From positions 3,532,001 to 3,596,000 of the forward strand of contig NZ_AP014583.1 of assembly GCF_000828715.1 (NCBI RefSeq): a stretch of 64,000 nt of DNA, written 5' to 3'. A program made the translations under genes and the position numbers. Below, in pieces: positions 1 to 7,994 of this stretch. This DNA is from Winogradskyella sp. PG-2 (GTDB taxonomy: Bacteria > Bacteroidota > Bacteroidia > Flavobacteriales > Flavobacteriaceae). Below the pieces are notes generated by a model. That model saw only the letters and a list, made by a program, of their open reading frames with translations, was not told the origin of the DNA and did not search any database. Numbering within the stretch: the first letter of the stretch is position 1; the number at the start of each line of letters is the position of its first letter.

Positions 1-746
1 TTAAACGTATTAAGCAAGATAGCTTGGCTAAGATCATCCCAACCTTATTAGCAGCACATGCAATTCCGGAAGAGTTTAGATTAAAAAAACAAGATTATAT
101 CAAACTCATTACTGAAGAACTCATACCCAAAGCTGTAGAATTGAATATAGCGCATTATATAGATGTATTTTGTGAAGAAGGTTACTTTGACATTAAGGAT
201 ACTGAATCTATACTTAAAGCTGGTGCTCAATATAATTTAAGACCGAAAATTCATGTCAATCAATTTAATATTCTTGGTGGAGTTGCTTTAGGTGCAAAGC
301 ATAATGCATTATCCGTTGATCATTTAGAAGAATTAAATGAAGATGATGTAGAAGCTTTAAAGCATAGTGAAACCATTCCTGTAGCTTTACCAGGTTGTTC
401 TTACTTTTTAAACATTCCTTATACACCTGCAAGACAGCTTATAGATGCTGGATTGCCCTTAGCAATTGCAACAGATTATAATCCTGGTTCTGCTCCTAGT
501 GGAAATATGAATTTTGTAGTTAGTGCTGCTTGTGTAAAGTTGAAGATGACTCCAGAAGAAGCTATTAATGCGGCAACTATAAATGGTGCTTATGCCATGG
601 GTATTAGTAATATGTACGGAAGTATTACTAGAGGAAAAAAGGCGAATTTAATTATTACAAAACCACTCAATCATTATAGTGAAATCCCTTATGCGTTTGC
701 GCATAACCCAGTAGAGCAAGTCATTATAAATGGTCAATTATTATAA
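1..746 (+). CDS. hutI: Imidazolonepropionase, 3' part (N-terminus outside window)
   Basis: Third step of histidine degradation: hydrolyses 4-imidazolone-5-propanoate to N-formimidoyl-L-glutamate in the cytoplasm. The frame is already open at base 3 and reads through to a TAA at 744-746, so the gene starts upstream of the window; a TTG at 24 is only an internal codon. Family features of this amidohydrolase are visible: the metal-ligand region HVNQF, the SVDHLEEL block, and the ATDYNPGSAPSGN block that carries the conserved Asp and the substrate-binding loop. The C-terminus ends with the usual amidohydrolase beta-strand segment (GKKANLIIT). The next pathway gene, hutG, lies 1 kb downstream, separated by an opposite-strand gene. 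A hairpin terminator follows at once. Confidence 0.93.
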   Translation, partial: KRIKQDSLAKIIPTLLAAHAIPEEFRLKKQDYIKLITEELIPKAVELNIAHYIDVFCEEGYFDIKDTESILKAGAQYNLRPKIHVNQFNILGGVALGAKHNALSVDHLEELNEDDVEALKHSETIPVALPGCSYFLNIPYTPARQLIDAGLPLAIATDYNPGSAPSGNMNFVVSAACVKLKMTPEEAINAATINGAYAMGISNMYGSITRGKKANLIITKPLNHYSEIPYAFAHNPVEQVIINGQLL

Positions 747-749
747 CTA

Positions 750-778
750 AAAAATCCGGAAGACAACTCCGGATTTTT
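750..778. terminator. Bidirectional rho-independent terminator between hutI and a convergent gene
   Basis: Perfect 11-bp inverted repeat (AAAAATCCGGA / TCCGGATTTTT) with a 7-base loop. A-tracts and T-tracts on both flanks allow it to act on both strands, which suits the convergent gene pair. Confidence 0.85.
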
Positions 779-801
779 ATTATCAATCAAATAATTAATT
801 C

Positions 802-1689
802 TTATTTAAGACTAAACTCTGATGAAGAGATTAATTCCTTGGCGCTAAATACATTTATTTTATAACGCCCTTTTTCAAATTTCGCATCTTCTGGTGGCGA
901 AACATATTCACAGATATTTAAGTTTCTATTCTCATAGTTAAATCTACTGATTAAACTATAGTTTAAAACCTGATCATCAAACTGCACTTGGTCATTAGCA
1001 CCTAACACATTGTTTTTAGGATCTATAACTTGTACATATAACTCTTTATCACCTGCCTCAGTTAATGTATTCTTAGCAACTGTAAAGCAAACCTTTATCT
1101 TATCACTTCGTCTTGCACGTTCCATAGGTACTTGCTTACCACTGCTTCTTTCTAAAACACCCATTCCTATTAATCCAACAGTCTGTAAAGCAGCTGCATC
1201 ATTCACAACTGTTGCTAATTCTGTGTTTTGCACTAATAGAGAATCTGTAAACATAGTACGCTCAGCTAACTGTACTTGTGTACTATCTAATGATGTCGCA
1301 AGTAATTCATTCTCAACTTTTAAACGATCATTTTCAGTTAATAAAACATCCATTTCGTCTTGAAGCGCTAAAAACTTCTTTTTATATCTCCATAAGCTGT
1401 TTACACTGTTTTGCGATACTTTTAATGAATCCATTAAGCCTGTAATACGATCTCTAGCAGCAATTAAATCTTGGTTTTTAATTTCGCTCTCTGCAATAGC
1501 AGCATCGTATTCTTGTGCCATATTGTTAAGATCATTCATTACTTGTTGCTTTTCACTAACTAAAGTCTTTTCAGTCTCTTGTTTGTCACTGTATAGTTTA
1601 GAAGCATAAAATGCAGTTCCTAAAAATAAAACCAATAGTATGCCTAATCCAACTTTTAGTCCTGTACTTGTTTTCTGCGAACCTTCCAT
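802..1689 (-). CDS. Membrane-anchored coiled-coil protein of unknown function
   Basis: 295 residues. A short charged N-terminus is followed by one hydrophobic helix at about 13-31, then a long heptad-like, Glu/Lys/Gln/Leu-rich segment from about 35 to 165, and a C-terminal globular part with beta-strand character (about 180-295, for example KVCFTVAKN and LYVQVIDPKNN). The arrangement suggests a single-pass inner-membrane protein with an extracytoplasmic coiled-coil stalk and a small terminal domain. I do not recognise a named family. It sits between hutI and hutG on the opposite strand, converges with hutI and diverges from hutG, so it is probably not part of histidine metabolism. No catalytic motif is visible. 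The reading frame is intact and base composition matches its neighbours, so I regard it as a real gene. Confidence 0.8.
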   Translation of the reverse strand: MEGSQKTSTGLKVGLGILLVLFLGTAFYASKLYSDKQETEKTLVSEKQQVMNDLNNMAQEYDAAIAESEIKNQDLIAARDRITGLMDSLKVSQNSVNSLWRYKKKFLALQDEMDVLLTENDRLKVENELLATSLDSTQVQLAERTMFTDSLLVQNTELATVVNDAAALQTVGLIGMGVLERSSGKQVPMERARRSDKIKVCFTVAKNTLTEAGDKELYVQVIDPKNNVLGANDQVQFDDQVLNYSLISRFNYENRNLNICEYVSPPEDAKFEKGRYKINVFSAKELISSSEFSLK

Positions 1690-1798
1690 AAAATATTTGT
1701 TTTTAAGTTATTGTTAATTCTTATTTTTTAATTTATTCTAGAGATTAAAGTAATTAAATAAAGCTGTATTTTTATTTTATCTTTAATTAAACGTCCAA

Positions 1799-2812
1799 AT
1801 GCAAAATCTCGTATTATTTACTTCAAAAGATCGCGATACCATTTTAAAAGCGCGTAAAGGAGAATCAAAATTTGGAGAACATATTCAGTTAATACCTAAC
1901 CTCACTAACATATACGACGACATTGCTAATTTAGACGTTGACTTTGTTTTATTTGGCATTTCTGAAGATATTGGTGTTTTCGCAAATTACGGAAAAACAG
2001 GGACTTACAAAGCATGGGAAGCCACAATAAAAATTTTGTTAAATATTCAAAGTAATAGTAAAACCAAAGCAAAACGCGTTTTAGTACTTGGCCATTTGGA
2101 TTATTCTGAAAAACGAACATTAACTGAGTTAAAATCAACTAAAAAAAATGTTTCTAAAGCAAGAACTATAGTAGAATCTATTGATAAAGATGTTACTCAT
2201 ATAATCTCATCAATTATCAAAGCAGGTAAAACACCAATTATAATTGGAGGAGGTCATAACAATGCTTACGGAAATATAAAAGGTACTTCATTAGCTTATA
2301 AAGAAAAGATCAATGTTGTAAATTTTGATGCGCATACAGATTTTAGAGCAGAAGAAGGACGACATAGCGGCAATGGATTTAGTTATGCTTATGCCGAAGG
2401 TTTTCTTAAAAATTATTTCATTTTTGGGCTTCATGAAAATTATACCTCAGAAAGAATTTATAAAACACTAAAAAAGATTAAGTCTATAAATTATAATACA
2501 TACGAAGCTATTGAAGTTAGAAATGAGTTAAACTTCAATACCGAATTAGAAAACACACTTAATTTTATTTCAGAAAAAAACTTTGGAATAGAAATAGACT
2601 GTGATGCTATTGAAAATATACCAAGTAGTGCAATGTCGCCAAGTGGGTTTAGCGTAAAGCAAGCTAGACAGTTCATTAATTACTTTGGTCAACATAAGAA
2701 TGTAAGCTACTTGCATATCTGTGAAGCAGCACCTACAAAGAAGACAGCAACTAAAGTTGGTAAACTCATCACCTATCTAATTACAGATTTTATTAGAGCT
2801 TATGGCAATTAA
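1799..2812 (+). CDS. hutG: Formimidoylglutamase (arginase/ureohydrolase family)
   Basis: 337-residue binuclear-metal ureohydrolase. It most likely converts N-formimidoyl-L-glutamate to glutamate and formamide, the last step of the histidine pathway. The family's metal ligands are readable: His153 in GGGHNN, then the DAHTD motif with Asp177, His179 and Asp181, then the second pair Asp267 and Asp269 in IEIDCDA. The first motif is GGGHN rather than the arginase GGDHS, and the IDCDA motif lacks the usual DP that follows in arginases; both fit the divergent Bacteroidota branch often labelled formimidoylglutamase. Function within the superfamily (arginase, agmatinase, formimidoylglutamase) rests mainly on the nearby hutI. 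Its last 11 bases overlap the start of the following acetyltransferase gene, suggesting translational coupling. Confidence 0.82.
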   Translation: MQNLVLFTSKDRDTILKARKGESKFGEHIQLIPNLTNIYDDIANLDVDFVLFGISEDIGVFANYGKTGTYKAWEATIKILLNIQSNSKTKAKRVLVLGHLDYSEKRTLTELKSTKKNVSKARTIVESIDKDVTHIISSIIKAGKTPIIIGGGHNNAYGNIKGTSLAYKEKINVVNFDAHTDFRAEEGRHSGNGFSYAYAEGFLKNYFIFGLHENYTSERIYKTLKKIKSINYNTYEAIEVRNELNFNTELENTLNFISEKNFGIEIDCDAIENIPSSAMSPSGFSVKQARQFINYFGQHKNVSYLHICEAAPTKKTATKVGKLITYLITDFIRAYGN

Positions 2813-3266
2813 GATTATAGATTTTGACAATAAATATTCAAAACACTTCTACGATTTAAATATTGAATGGCTAAAAACCTTTTTTTATGTCGAACCTTTC
2901 GATGAAGAAGTTTTAAGTAAACCTGAAAACTATATTATTGATAAAGGTGGTTTTATTTTCTTCGCCATTAAAGATGATAAGATAGTTGGTACTGTTGCAT
3001 TAATGCCAACAGATACAAATGGTATTTTAGAACTCACTAAAATGGCTGTATTACCAGAAGAACGCGGACAAAAGATTGGGCAACTCTTATTACAACATTG
3101 TATTGATTTTGGAAAAACACAACATTTAAAAGCACTACTTCTCTACTCTAATACTAAACTAGAAAATGCCATTTATCTCTATCGCAAATATGGGTTTATA
3201 GAATTAGAACTTGAGAAAAATAGTCCTTATGTACGCTCAGATATTAAGATGTTGTTAGAGTATTAG
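2802..3266 (+). CDS. GNAT family N-acetyltransferase
   Basis: 154-residue acetyl-CoA-dependent N-acetyltransferase of the GNAT fold. The core is readable: strand and motif A LTKMAVLPEERGQKIGQLLL at about 78-97, with the RGQKIG pyrophosphate-binding loop, followed by the beta-5/alpha-4 region (KALLLYSNTKLENAIYLYRKYGF), in which the Asn and Tyr of the NAIYLYRKYGF stretch are typical. The substrate cannot be told from sequence. The ATG at 2802 lies inside the hutG end (11-bp overlap), so it is probably co-transcribed with hutG. Its own 3' end overlaps the convergent gene by 12 bp. Confidence 0.87.
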   Translation: MAIKIIDFDNKYSKHFYDLNIEWLKTFFYVEPFDEEVLSKPENYIIDKGGFIFFAIKDDKIVGTVALMPTDTNGILELTKMAVLPEERGQKIGQLLLQHCIDFGKTQHLKALLLYSNTKLENAIYLYRKYGFIELELEKNSPYVRSDIKMLLEY

Positions 3267-3726
3267 ATTTTCTAACTCGTTACAATAATTTTCATTCTCT
3301 TCGCAGAGCATACTTATTGTTTCAAGTAATAACTGATTTACTTCTTCATTAACAGGCTTGATAGCTACTGCTAATTTGAATTCTGAATAAGCGTCATAGA
3401 TATTTCCACTTCTCAACCGTTTCTTTCCAGAATTCATTAAGAAATCAAATGCCTGATTATCTTTTGATATCTTTAAGGCAATTACTTCTATATTATGTAT
3501 TCTTGCTTGAGTTAACCAATTTGGTATTGCAAAGCTTGTTACAATTATGATTACTAAAAGCAATAGAATTCCAAAATTGTAGTTTCCTTTATTTTTAGAG
3601 GGTTGAAGTTTAAATTTCCTGGTAAGTAAGGATTTTTGTAAATGAGCCTTTTCCTTGCATAGAAAATGGCTTACGAGCTCGCATCGTATAGATCCATTTC
3701 TGCATACCAAATCCCATGAAACCCAT
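3255..3726 (-). pseudogene. Small membrane TPR-like protein with an apparent frameshift near its N-terminus
   Basis: The open frame from 3710 to 3255 gives a 151-residue product with one hydrophobic helix (NFGILLLLVIIIVTSF) and a C-terminal helical repeat resembling a TPR (LRSGNIYDAYSEFKLAVAIKP). Its N-terminal 35 residues are odd (TTG start, Cys-rich, no good initiation). In the neighbouring frame an ATG at 3726 starts a 35-codon stretch beginning MGFMGFGMQKWIYTMRARK that is basic and aromatic and runs up to the same place. Removing one base of the GG doublet at 3621-3622 (CC on the coding strand) joins the two frames as ILTYRKFKLQPS. I therefore annotate one gene from 3726 with a one-base insertion at 3621-3622: either a sequencing or assembly error or a real lesion. 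Function unknown; it follows the unnamed cluster on the same strand. Confidence 0.65.
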
Positions 3727-3783
3727 AATACATTATTTATATTATAAGTCTATATAATTAGCTAAAAGTTACAGGCCAAATAT

Positions 3784-5478
3784 CTAATTCCCAACAGCTT
3801 TCAAAGAATCAATCTGACGCTGAAGTCTATCAATCTCTACAGATTTGTCTTCAACTTTTGGAATACGCATTAAAGAATCCATTTGTTGTTCGATGATATC
3901 TTCGTCTTTTGGCTCTTCTTTGTAGTAGTAGCCAATTCCTTCGCTAGATCTCCAAGCTTCATTTAACTGATTATAAACTTCTTCATCCCAAGTACTTGGA
4001 TGCTTTACGTCTATCCAAATAACATCACGATATTCACTATCAATTAAAACCAAATCTGGTGTAGCAGAACCATCAAATTGTTGCGCATCGGTATCACTAA
4101 TAGAAGATATGGTACCTAAGAAGAACATACGCTTTCTACCAGCTATGTCTTTGACATATGGTCTAAACTCAACAGGTGTACTAGCATTCCAATCATATTC
4201 TTTACGAGATTCCTTTACTTTTAAAGGCATTGCTGAAACGCCTGCATAACCTTGTTTCTTTGTTGCATGATCATAATAATACATATTATCTCTGCCATCT
4301 GCAGGTATAAAAACACTATAACTTAAGCTTGTACGCTCATCACCTACAGGTTCTAATCCAAACCAATGGTACAGTCCGCTGTATGCATCAGAATTACTAC
4401 CAGCAAAATCAAAATCGGTAACATAAGGTTGTTGGTTTTGATCCTTTGGCATTAATGGGATTTTAACTGCAGTTTCCATATTCCAAGGTAATGGATCACT
4501 AAAGCCACCCAAGAATTTAAGAGATTCAGCTTGTAGTTGAGACACTTCTTCCGCCAAAGTATTTTGCTTATTTAAAAATGGATAGTCTTTAATATTATCT
4601 GGATGTACAAAAGTGCCTTTACCAATAGTTATGCGCTCTATATAATCATTAAAATCATGTTCACCATTATCAATAATCATAACACCACCAAATGTTGGAT
4701 AAGGAAAAAAGAAGCCTTTCCATTTAATTAAACTAACGACTTGTACCCATACACCACCATCGTTTTTCATATAAAATGTATCACTAGGCTCATAATTAAA
4801 CAACATCCAAGGATTAAAACGTTGTACTACAGCATTATATGTATTTCTACTAAATTTTAAAGATTCACCAATAGAAAAGGTCACATCGATACGATTCTCA
4901 TTAGAAAACCTAGGAAATGGTGTTGTACTACTCACAGCAAAAACCTCTTCTGTATTATCAGTAACTTGTTGCATTACATATTTTTCACTTGGCTGAATTG
5001 CCATTGTCCACTTATTCTCAGTTCCGATTCTTACTAAATGTGGTAGTGACACATCTTTTGTTTCTCCTACGCTTTCGTTAGCCATAGAAAAAATGTTTCG
5101 TAAAGGTTGAATACGCTCATTCTGCGTTAGTGGCAATTCATTTATTTCAACTTTATTAAGACTATTAAAAACATTATACGTTTTCATATAATCGTAGAGT
5201 TGAAAATGCCAGCCAGCTGAATACAATAGACCGAAAAACAAAATTAATAACCCAAGAATTCCTAGTCGTCCACCAGTACTTGCTGTTTTTCTGAATTTTC
5301 TTAGTCCGAAAATCAAAACCAATAAACTTACTATAATAACAAAAATGTACTTTCTTAAAAATAATAGCACTGGTTGATAATCGTCCCTAAAAAAGAATAA
5401 TAGAATGAGTAACAGTATTGCTACAAAAATTGTGATTCGTTTTTGTTTTGCTCCTTTATTCCAGTATGATTTTATCAT
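3784..5478 (-). CDS. Three-helix membrane protein with large soluble domain, unknown function
   Basis: 564 residues. Three hydrophobic helices sit near the N-terminus (about 16-30, 43-58 and 72-90), followed by a soluble region of about 430 residues rich in aromatic residues and beta-strand-like segments, and a short C-terminal coiled coil (DKSVEIDRLQRQIDSLKAV). No catalytic motif or named domain is recognised. Topology suggests an inner-membrane anchor with the large domain on one side only. It is the last full-length gene of a same-strand run that begins with the coiled-coil gene at 12585, separated from the preceding gene by 95 bp that contain two small inverted repeats. The context with a AAA+ ATPase and a coiled-coil protein suggests a membrane-associated complex, which is inference. 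Confidence 0.8.
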   Translation of the reverse strand: MIKSYWNKGAKQKRITIFVAILLLILLFFFRDDYQPVLLFLRKYIFVIIVSLLVLIFGLRKFRKTASTGGRLGILGLLILFFGLLYSAGWHFQLYDYMKTYNVFNSLNKVEINELPLTQNERIQPLRNIFSMANESVGETKDVSLPHLVRIGTENKWTMAIQPSEKYVMQQVTDNTEEVFAVSSTTPFPRFSNENRIDVTFSIGESLKFSRNTYNAVVQRFNPWMLFNYEPSDTFYMKNDGGVWVQVVSLIKWKGFFFPYPTFGGVMIIDNGEHDFNDYIERITIGKGTFVHPDNIKDYPFLNKQNTLAEEVSQLQAESLKFLGGFSDPLPWNMETAVKIPLMPKDQNQQPYVTDFDFAGSNSDAYSGLYHWFGLEPVGDERTSLSYSVFIPADGRDNMYYYDHATKKQGYAGVSAMPLKVKESRKEYDWNASTPVEFRPYVKDIAGRKRMFFLGTISSISDTDAQQFDGSATPDLVLIDSEYRDVIWIDVKHPSTWDEEVYNQLNEAWRSSEGIGYYYKEEPKDEDIIEQQMDSLMRIPKVEDKSVEIDRLQRQIDSLKAVGN

Positions 5479-5490
5479 TGTTTCTATTTT

Positions 5491-5516
5491 GTCATTCTGA
5501 ATTTAGTTCAGAATTT
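5491..5516. repeat. Dispersed short inverted repeat, copy 1 (GTCATTCTGAA...TTCAGAAT)
   Basis: An 8-bp inverted repeat ATTCTGAA / TTCAGAAT with a 5-base loop, preceded by GTC. Similar units with compensating changes in the stem occur at 5538 and 37777, which marks this as one member of an intergenic repeat family. Confidence 0.6.
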
Positions 5517-5537
5517 TAAACTATATTAATTATTGAT

Positions 5538-5561
5538 GACATCCTGAAATAGGTTTCAGGC
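5538..5561. repeat. Dispersed short inverted repeat, copy 2 (ATCCTGAAA...TTTCAGG)
   Basis: A 7-bp inverted repeat CCTGAAA / TTTCAGG with a 4-base loop, following GACAT. It shares the CAT-n-CTGA(A) plus TTCAG layout with the copies at 5491 and 37777, and lies only 22 bp from copy 1. Confidence 0.55.
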
Positions 5562-5573
5562 TAACACTTTATA

Positions 5574-6110
5574 TTACATAAGACCCTTATCTTTTAATCG
5601 GTCACGTGCAGATTGTTTTTCAACATCAGCTTCTGACTTTATCTCTTCTTTAACTTCTTCTACAATCTTATTTTCCTTTGGTTTTAAATCTTCAATAAAA
5701 TCCTTTCCCTTTTCAACAGCATCATCTACCATATCACCAATAGAATCACTCTTCTCTTCTACTACTTCTGTTGTTTTAATAACAAAATTTGCTAAATAGG
5801 TTCCTATTAATGTTCCAATGGTGAAAGAAGAAAAAGCTGAAACACCATAATAGCTCGCGAATATAGAAATTGGTGTTAAAAACTCAACGATTAAAGCCGC
5901 TACTAACAATATAGAAACAACAAATATAAGTCGAGGTAAAAATGGCTGCTTATAAACAAATCCCTTAGGATTATTAGCACTCATTTGTAGTTCTTTACTG
6001 TTTAAAACCTTATTAAAAAAACGATATATCCCATTACTTTTAGATTCTGCCCAATACAGAAAAATTCCAAATAAAATGGCTGCGATAAATATTACGAGTT
6101 CTATTCCCAT
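5574..6110 (-). CDS. Small multi-pass membrane protein with charged tail, unknown function
   Basis: 178 residues with hydrophobic segments at about 3-19, 61-77 and 80-111 (the last long enough for two passes), then a highly charged C-terminal tail from about 113, rich in Glu and Lys (for example EEVKEEIKSEADVEKQ). The pattern suggests three or four membrane helices and a cytoplasmic acidic-basic tail. No named domain recognised. It lies 41 bp downstream of the 411-residue gene and 95 bp upstream of the 564-residue membrane protein, on the same strand, and so is probably part of the same transcription unit. Confidence 0.78.
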   Translation of the reverse strand: MGIELVIFIAAILFGIFLYWAESKSNGIYRFFNKVLNSKELQMSANNPKGFVYKQPFLPRLIFVVSILLVAALIVEFLTPISIFASYYGVSAFSSFTIGTLIGTYLANFVIKTTEVVEEKSDSIGDMVDDAVEKGKDFIEDLKPKENKIVEEVKEEIKSEADVEKQSARDRLKDKGLM

Positions 6111-6151
6111 GGTATTACGTTTACGGTTCTTATAAAATTAGTCTAAAATCA

Positions 6152-7387
6152 TTATATATTGTTACTAATACGTTCAATTACCCAATCTCTAAACGAGTCA
6201 TCCCAAGTATCATAGCTATTATAAAACTGCTCTTTATCATACCAATACAAAAACAAAACATCCTTAGGAGCTATATTAATAAGTAGTTTATGGATTAAAT
6301 CGCGGTGCTCAGCCGATAACGATGAATGTGGTTGATGTAAAGCAAAATATAGTGATTGCTCTACCATATCTTCGACTTTATGGGCATTACTACGTTCAAG
6401 CTTTTCGAGATACAATTCCACTCCCATAACTTGCTTACGCTCTTTTATATTGATTTTATTTAAATAGCTTTTAAACAAAACCTTATCATTTAAAATATCT
6501 TTTACTGGGTGTTGCGTCTTTTTTAAGAACTGATTGAGTTCAAATTTTTTAATTCTATCATAATTTGGTGTTCTTACAATAGATTCTAAATTACACTCTA
6601 TAATAATATGATCTTTGAGTTTGTCTACTAATTCAGGCTGTGAAATATGATATAATAACACATCGTGAATTGTATCTTTTATAGCTTCTTTATAAACGTC
6701 TTTACTTTCAAAAACAACAATTGGCTTAATAAAATCTCTCAAAACATATACACCATCAAAAGCTCGTGAGAAAAACGAACCTGTAGTAAAATGCAATGGA
6801 TGTAAACTTAAATCTCTATCTCGTAAGTCACCACAAGTATTAGCAGATTCTAATAATTCTTGATGTATACTTTCATCTATAAAATTATTACCTGTTTTAA
6901 ACTTATCAATCAGTTTTAATTGCTTTTTTTGAATATCCTCTAAATTATCAATCAAACGAAATGTAATACTTACATCATCATATTTAAGAATATCTAAAGG
7001 CTCATAAAACACATCTATATCTTGATCAAAATCTATACATATTGCTGAATCCCTGGTAATATCATTAATCTTTTGACCATGAGTTCTAAAGACATGTTGC
7101 ATCATTTCTCTATCAAAAGAATGAAACGGTAAATATACAGGCTTTCCTTTCTGCAATGGCGATATTATGATACCATGCGGATTTGCATCTCCATGATTAA
7201 GGTATTGCATATCTTTTTTCTCTTCAGCAACTTCAGGACTCCAACCCACTCCATCTATATAAAACGACTTAAGTTTTGTCTGGGTGAATCCTAGAGTTTT
7301 AAGACATTTATTATAACGCTCTACTAGCTTTCCACTGACTGGAATGAGTTCACTTCTATATAAGTTGGCGTCTTTTAATTTTTGCAT
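6152..7387 (-). CDS. Conserved-looking soluble protein of unknown function
   Basis: 411 residues, no signal peptide and no membrane helix. The N-terminal third contains Asp/His-rich stretches ([33 protein letters not shown]); the middle and C-terminus are helical with many His and Trp residues ([22 protein letters not shown]). No family signature that I can name with confidence. Its start codon region overlaps the end of the nudK gene by 13 bp, which argues for co-transcription and translational coupling. Together with the AAA+ ATPase upstream and the membrane proteins downstream it forms the core of the unnamed cluster. It may be a cytoplasmic partner of that ATPase; this is inference from gene order only. 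Confidence 0.8.
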   Translation of the reverse strand: MQKLKDANLYRSELIPVSGKLVERYNKCLKTLGFTQTKLKSFYIDGVGWSPEVAEEKKDMQYLNHGDANPHGIIISPLQKGKPVYLPFHSFDREMMQHVFRTHGQKINDITRDSAICIDFDQDIDVFYEPLDILKYDDVSITFRLIDNLEDIQKKQLKLIDKFKTGNNFIDESIHQELLESANTCGDLRDRDLSLHPLHFTTGSFFSRAFDGVYVLRDFIKPIVVFESKDVYKEAIKDTIHDVLLYHISQPELVDKLKDHIIIECNLESIVRTPNYDRIKKFELNQFLKKTQHPVKDILNDKVLFKSYLNKINIKERKQVMGVELYLEKLERSNAHKVEDMVEQSLYFALHQPHSSLSAEHRDLIHKLLINIAPKDVLFLYWYDKEQFYNSYDTWDDSFRDWVIERISNNI

Positions 7388-7968
7388 TCTAATAAGCTAT
7401 TAATTTGAGCGTATTGTAATAAACAAATCGTCTTCATGTCTTTTATTTGTCCATCATTGACCATATTCAATGCATCTTCAAATGAAATTTCTAAAACTTC
7501 AATATCCTCAGTTTCACTTGCTAAACCTCCGCCTTCACTTACCTTCATCTCATCTGAATATTCAGCTGTAAAAGAATAGAGAATTTCGGTAACAGATCCA
7601 GGAGACGAATAGGCTTCCATAACTTTAGTAACATTTTCTATTCTAAAACCAGTTTCTTCCTCTGTTTCTTTTTTAATGCAATCTTCTGCGTTATCATTAT
7701 CTAATAAACCAGCACAAGCTTCAATCATAAAACCATCTTCATTCCCATTTATGTATGTTGGCATACGAAACTGTTTTGTTAAAACTACTGTGCCTTTTTC
7801 TTTGTTGTACAATAAAATCACAGCACCATTACCTCTATCATAACACTCGCGTTGCTGCTCTATCCATTTTCCATTTTTTGATTTAAATTCAAAAGTGAAC
7901 TTATTAAGCGTATACCAATTATCTGATAACAGTTTTTTTTCTATATTTTTAATTTTATCACTCGTCAT
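7375..7968 (-). CDS. nudK: Nudix hydrolase, NudK-type (GDP-mannose / NDP-sugar pyrophosphatase)
   Basis: 197 residues, close to the roughly 190 of Escherichia coli NudK, and the overall layout matches that protein closely: N-terminal [14 protein letters not shown], then [13 protein letters not shown] at about 43-55, [17 protein letters not shown] at about 63-79, AGLLDND at about 86-92 and the Nudix core KETEEETGF at 100-108, followed by [14 protein letters not shown] and the C-terminal EDIEVLE. Known family members hydrolyse GDP-mannose and related nucleoside diphosphate sugars to NMP plus sugar phosphate with Mg2+. It is embedded between the AAA+ ATPase (26-bp gap) and the 411-residue gene (13-bp overlap). 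Whether it belongs functionally to that cluster or is a passenger is unknown. Confidence 0.88.
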   Translation of the reverse strand: MTSDKIKNIEKKLLSDNWYTLNKFTFEFKSKNGKWIEQQRECYDRGNGAVILLYNKEKGTVVLTKQFRMPTYINGNEDGFMIEACAGLLDNDNAEDCIKKETEEETGFRIENVTKVMEAYSSPGSVTEILYSFTAEYSDEMKVSEGGGLASETEDIEVLEISFEDALNMVNDGQIKDMKTICLLQYAQINSLLECKN

Positions 7969-7994
7969 AGCTTAAAGATTTGAAATCATTAATC

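Noticed and set aside
1010..1363. Plus-strand frame inside the coiled-coil membrane gene
   Set aside because: Shadow frame of the minus-strand gene, Ser/Thr/Cys-rich without recognisable features.
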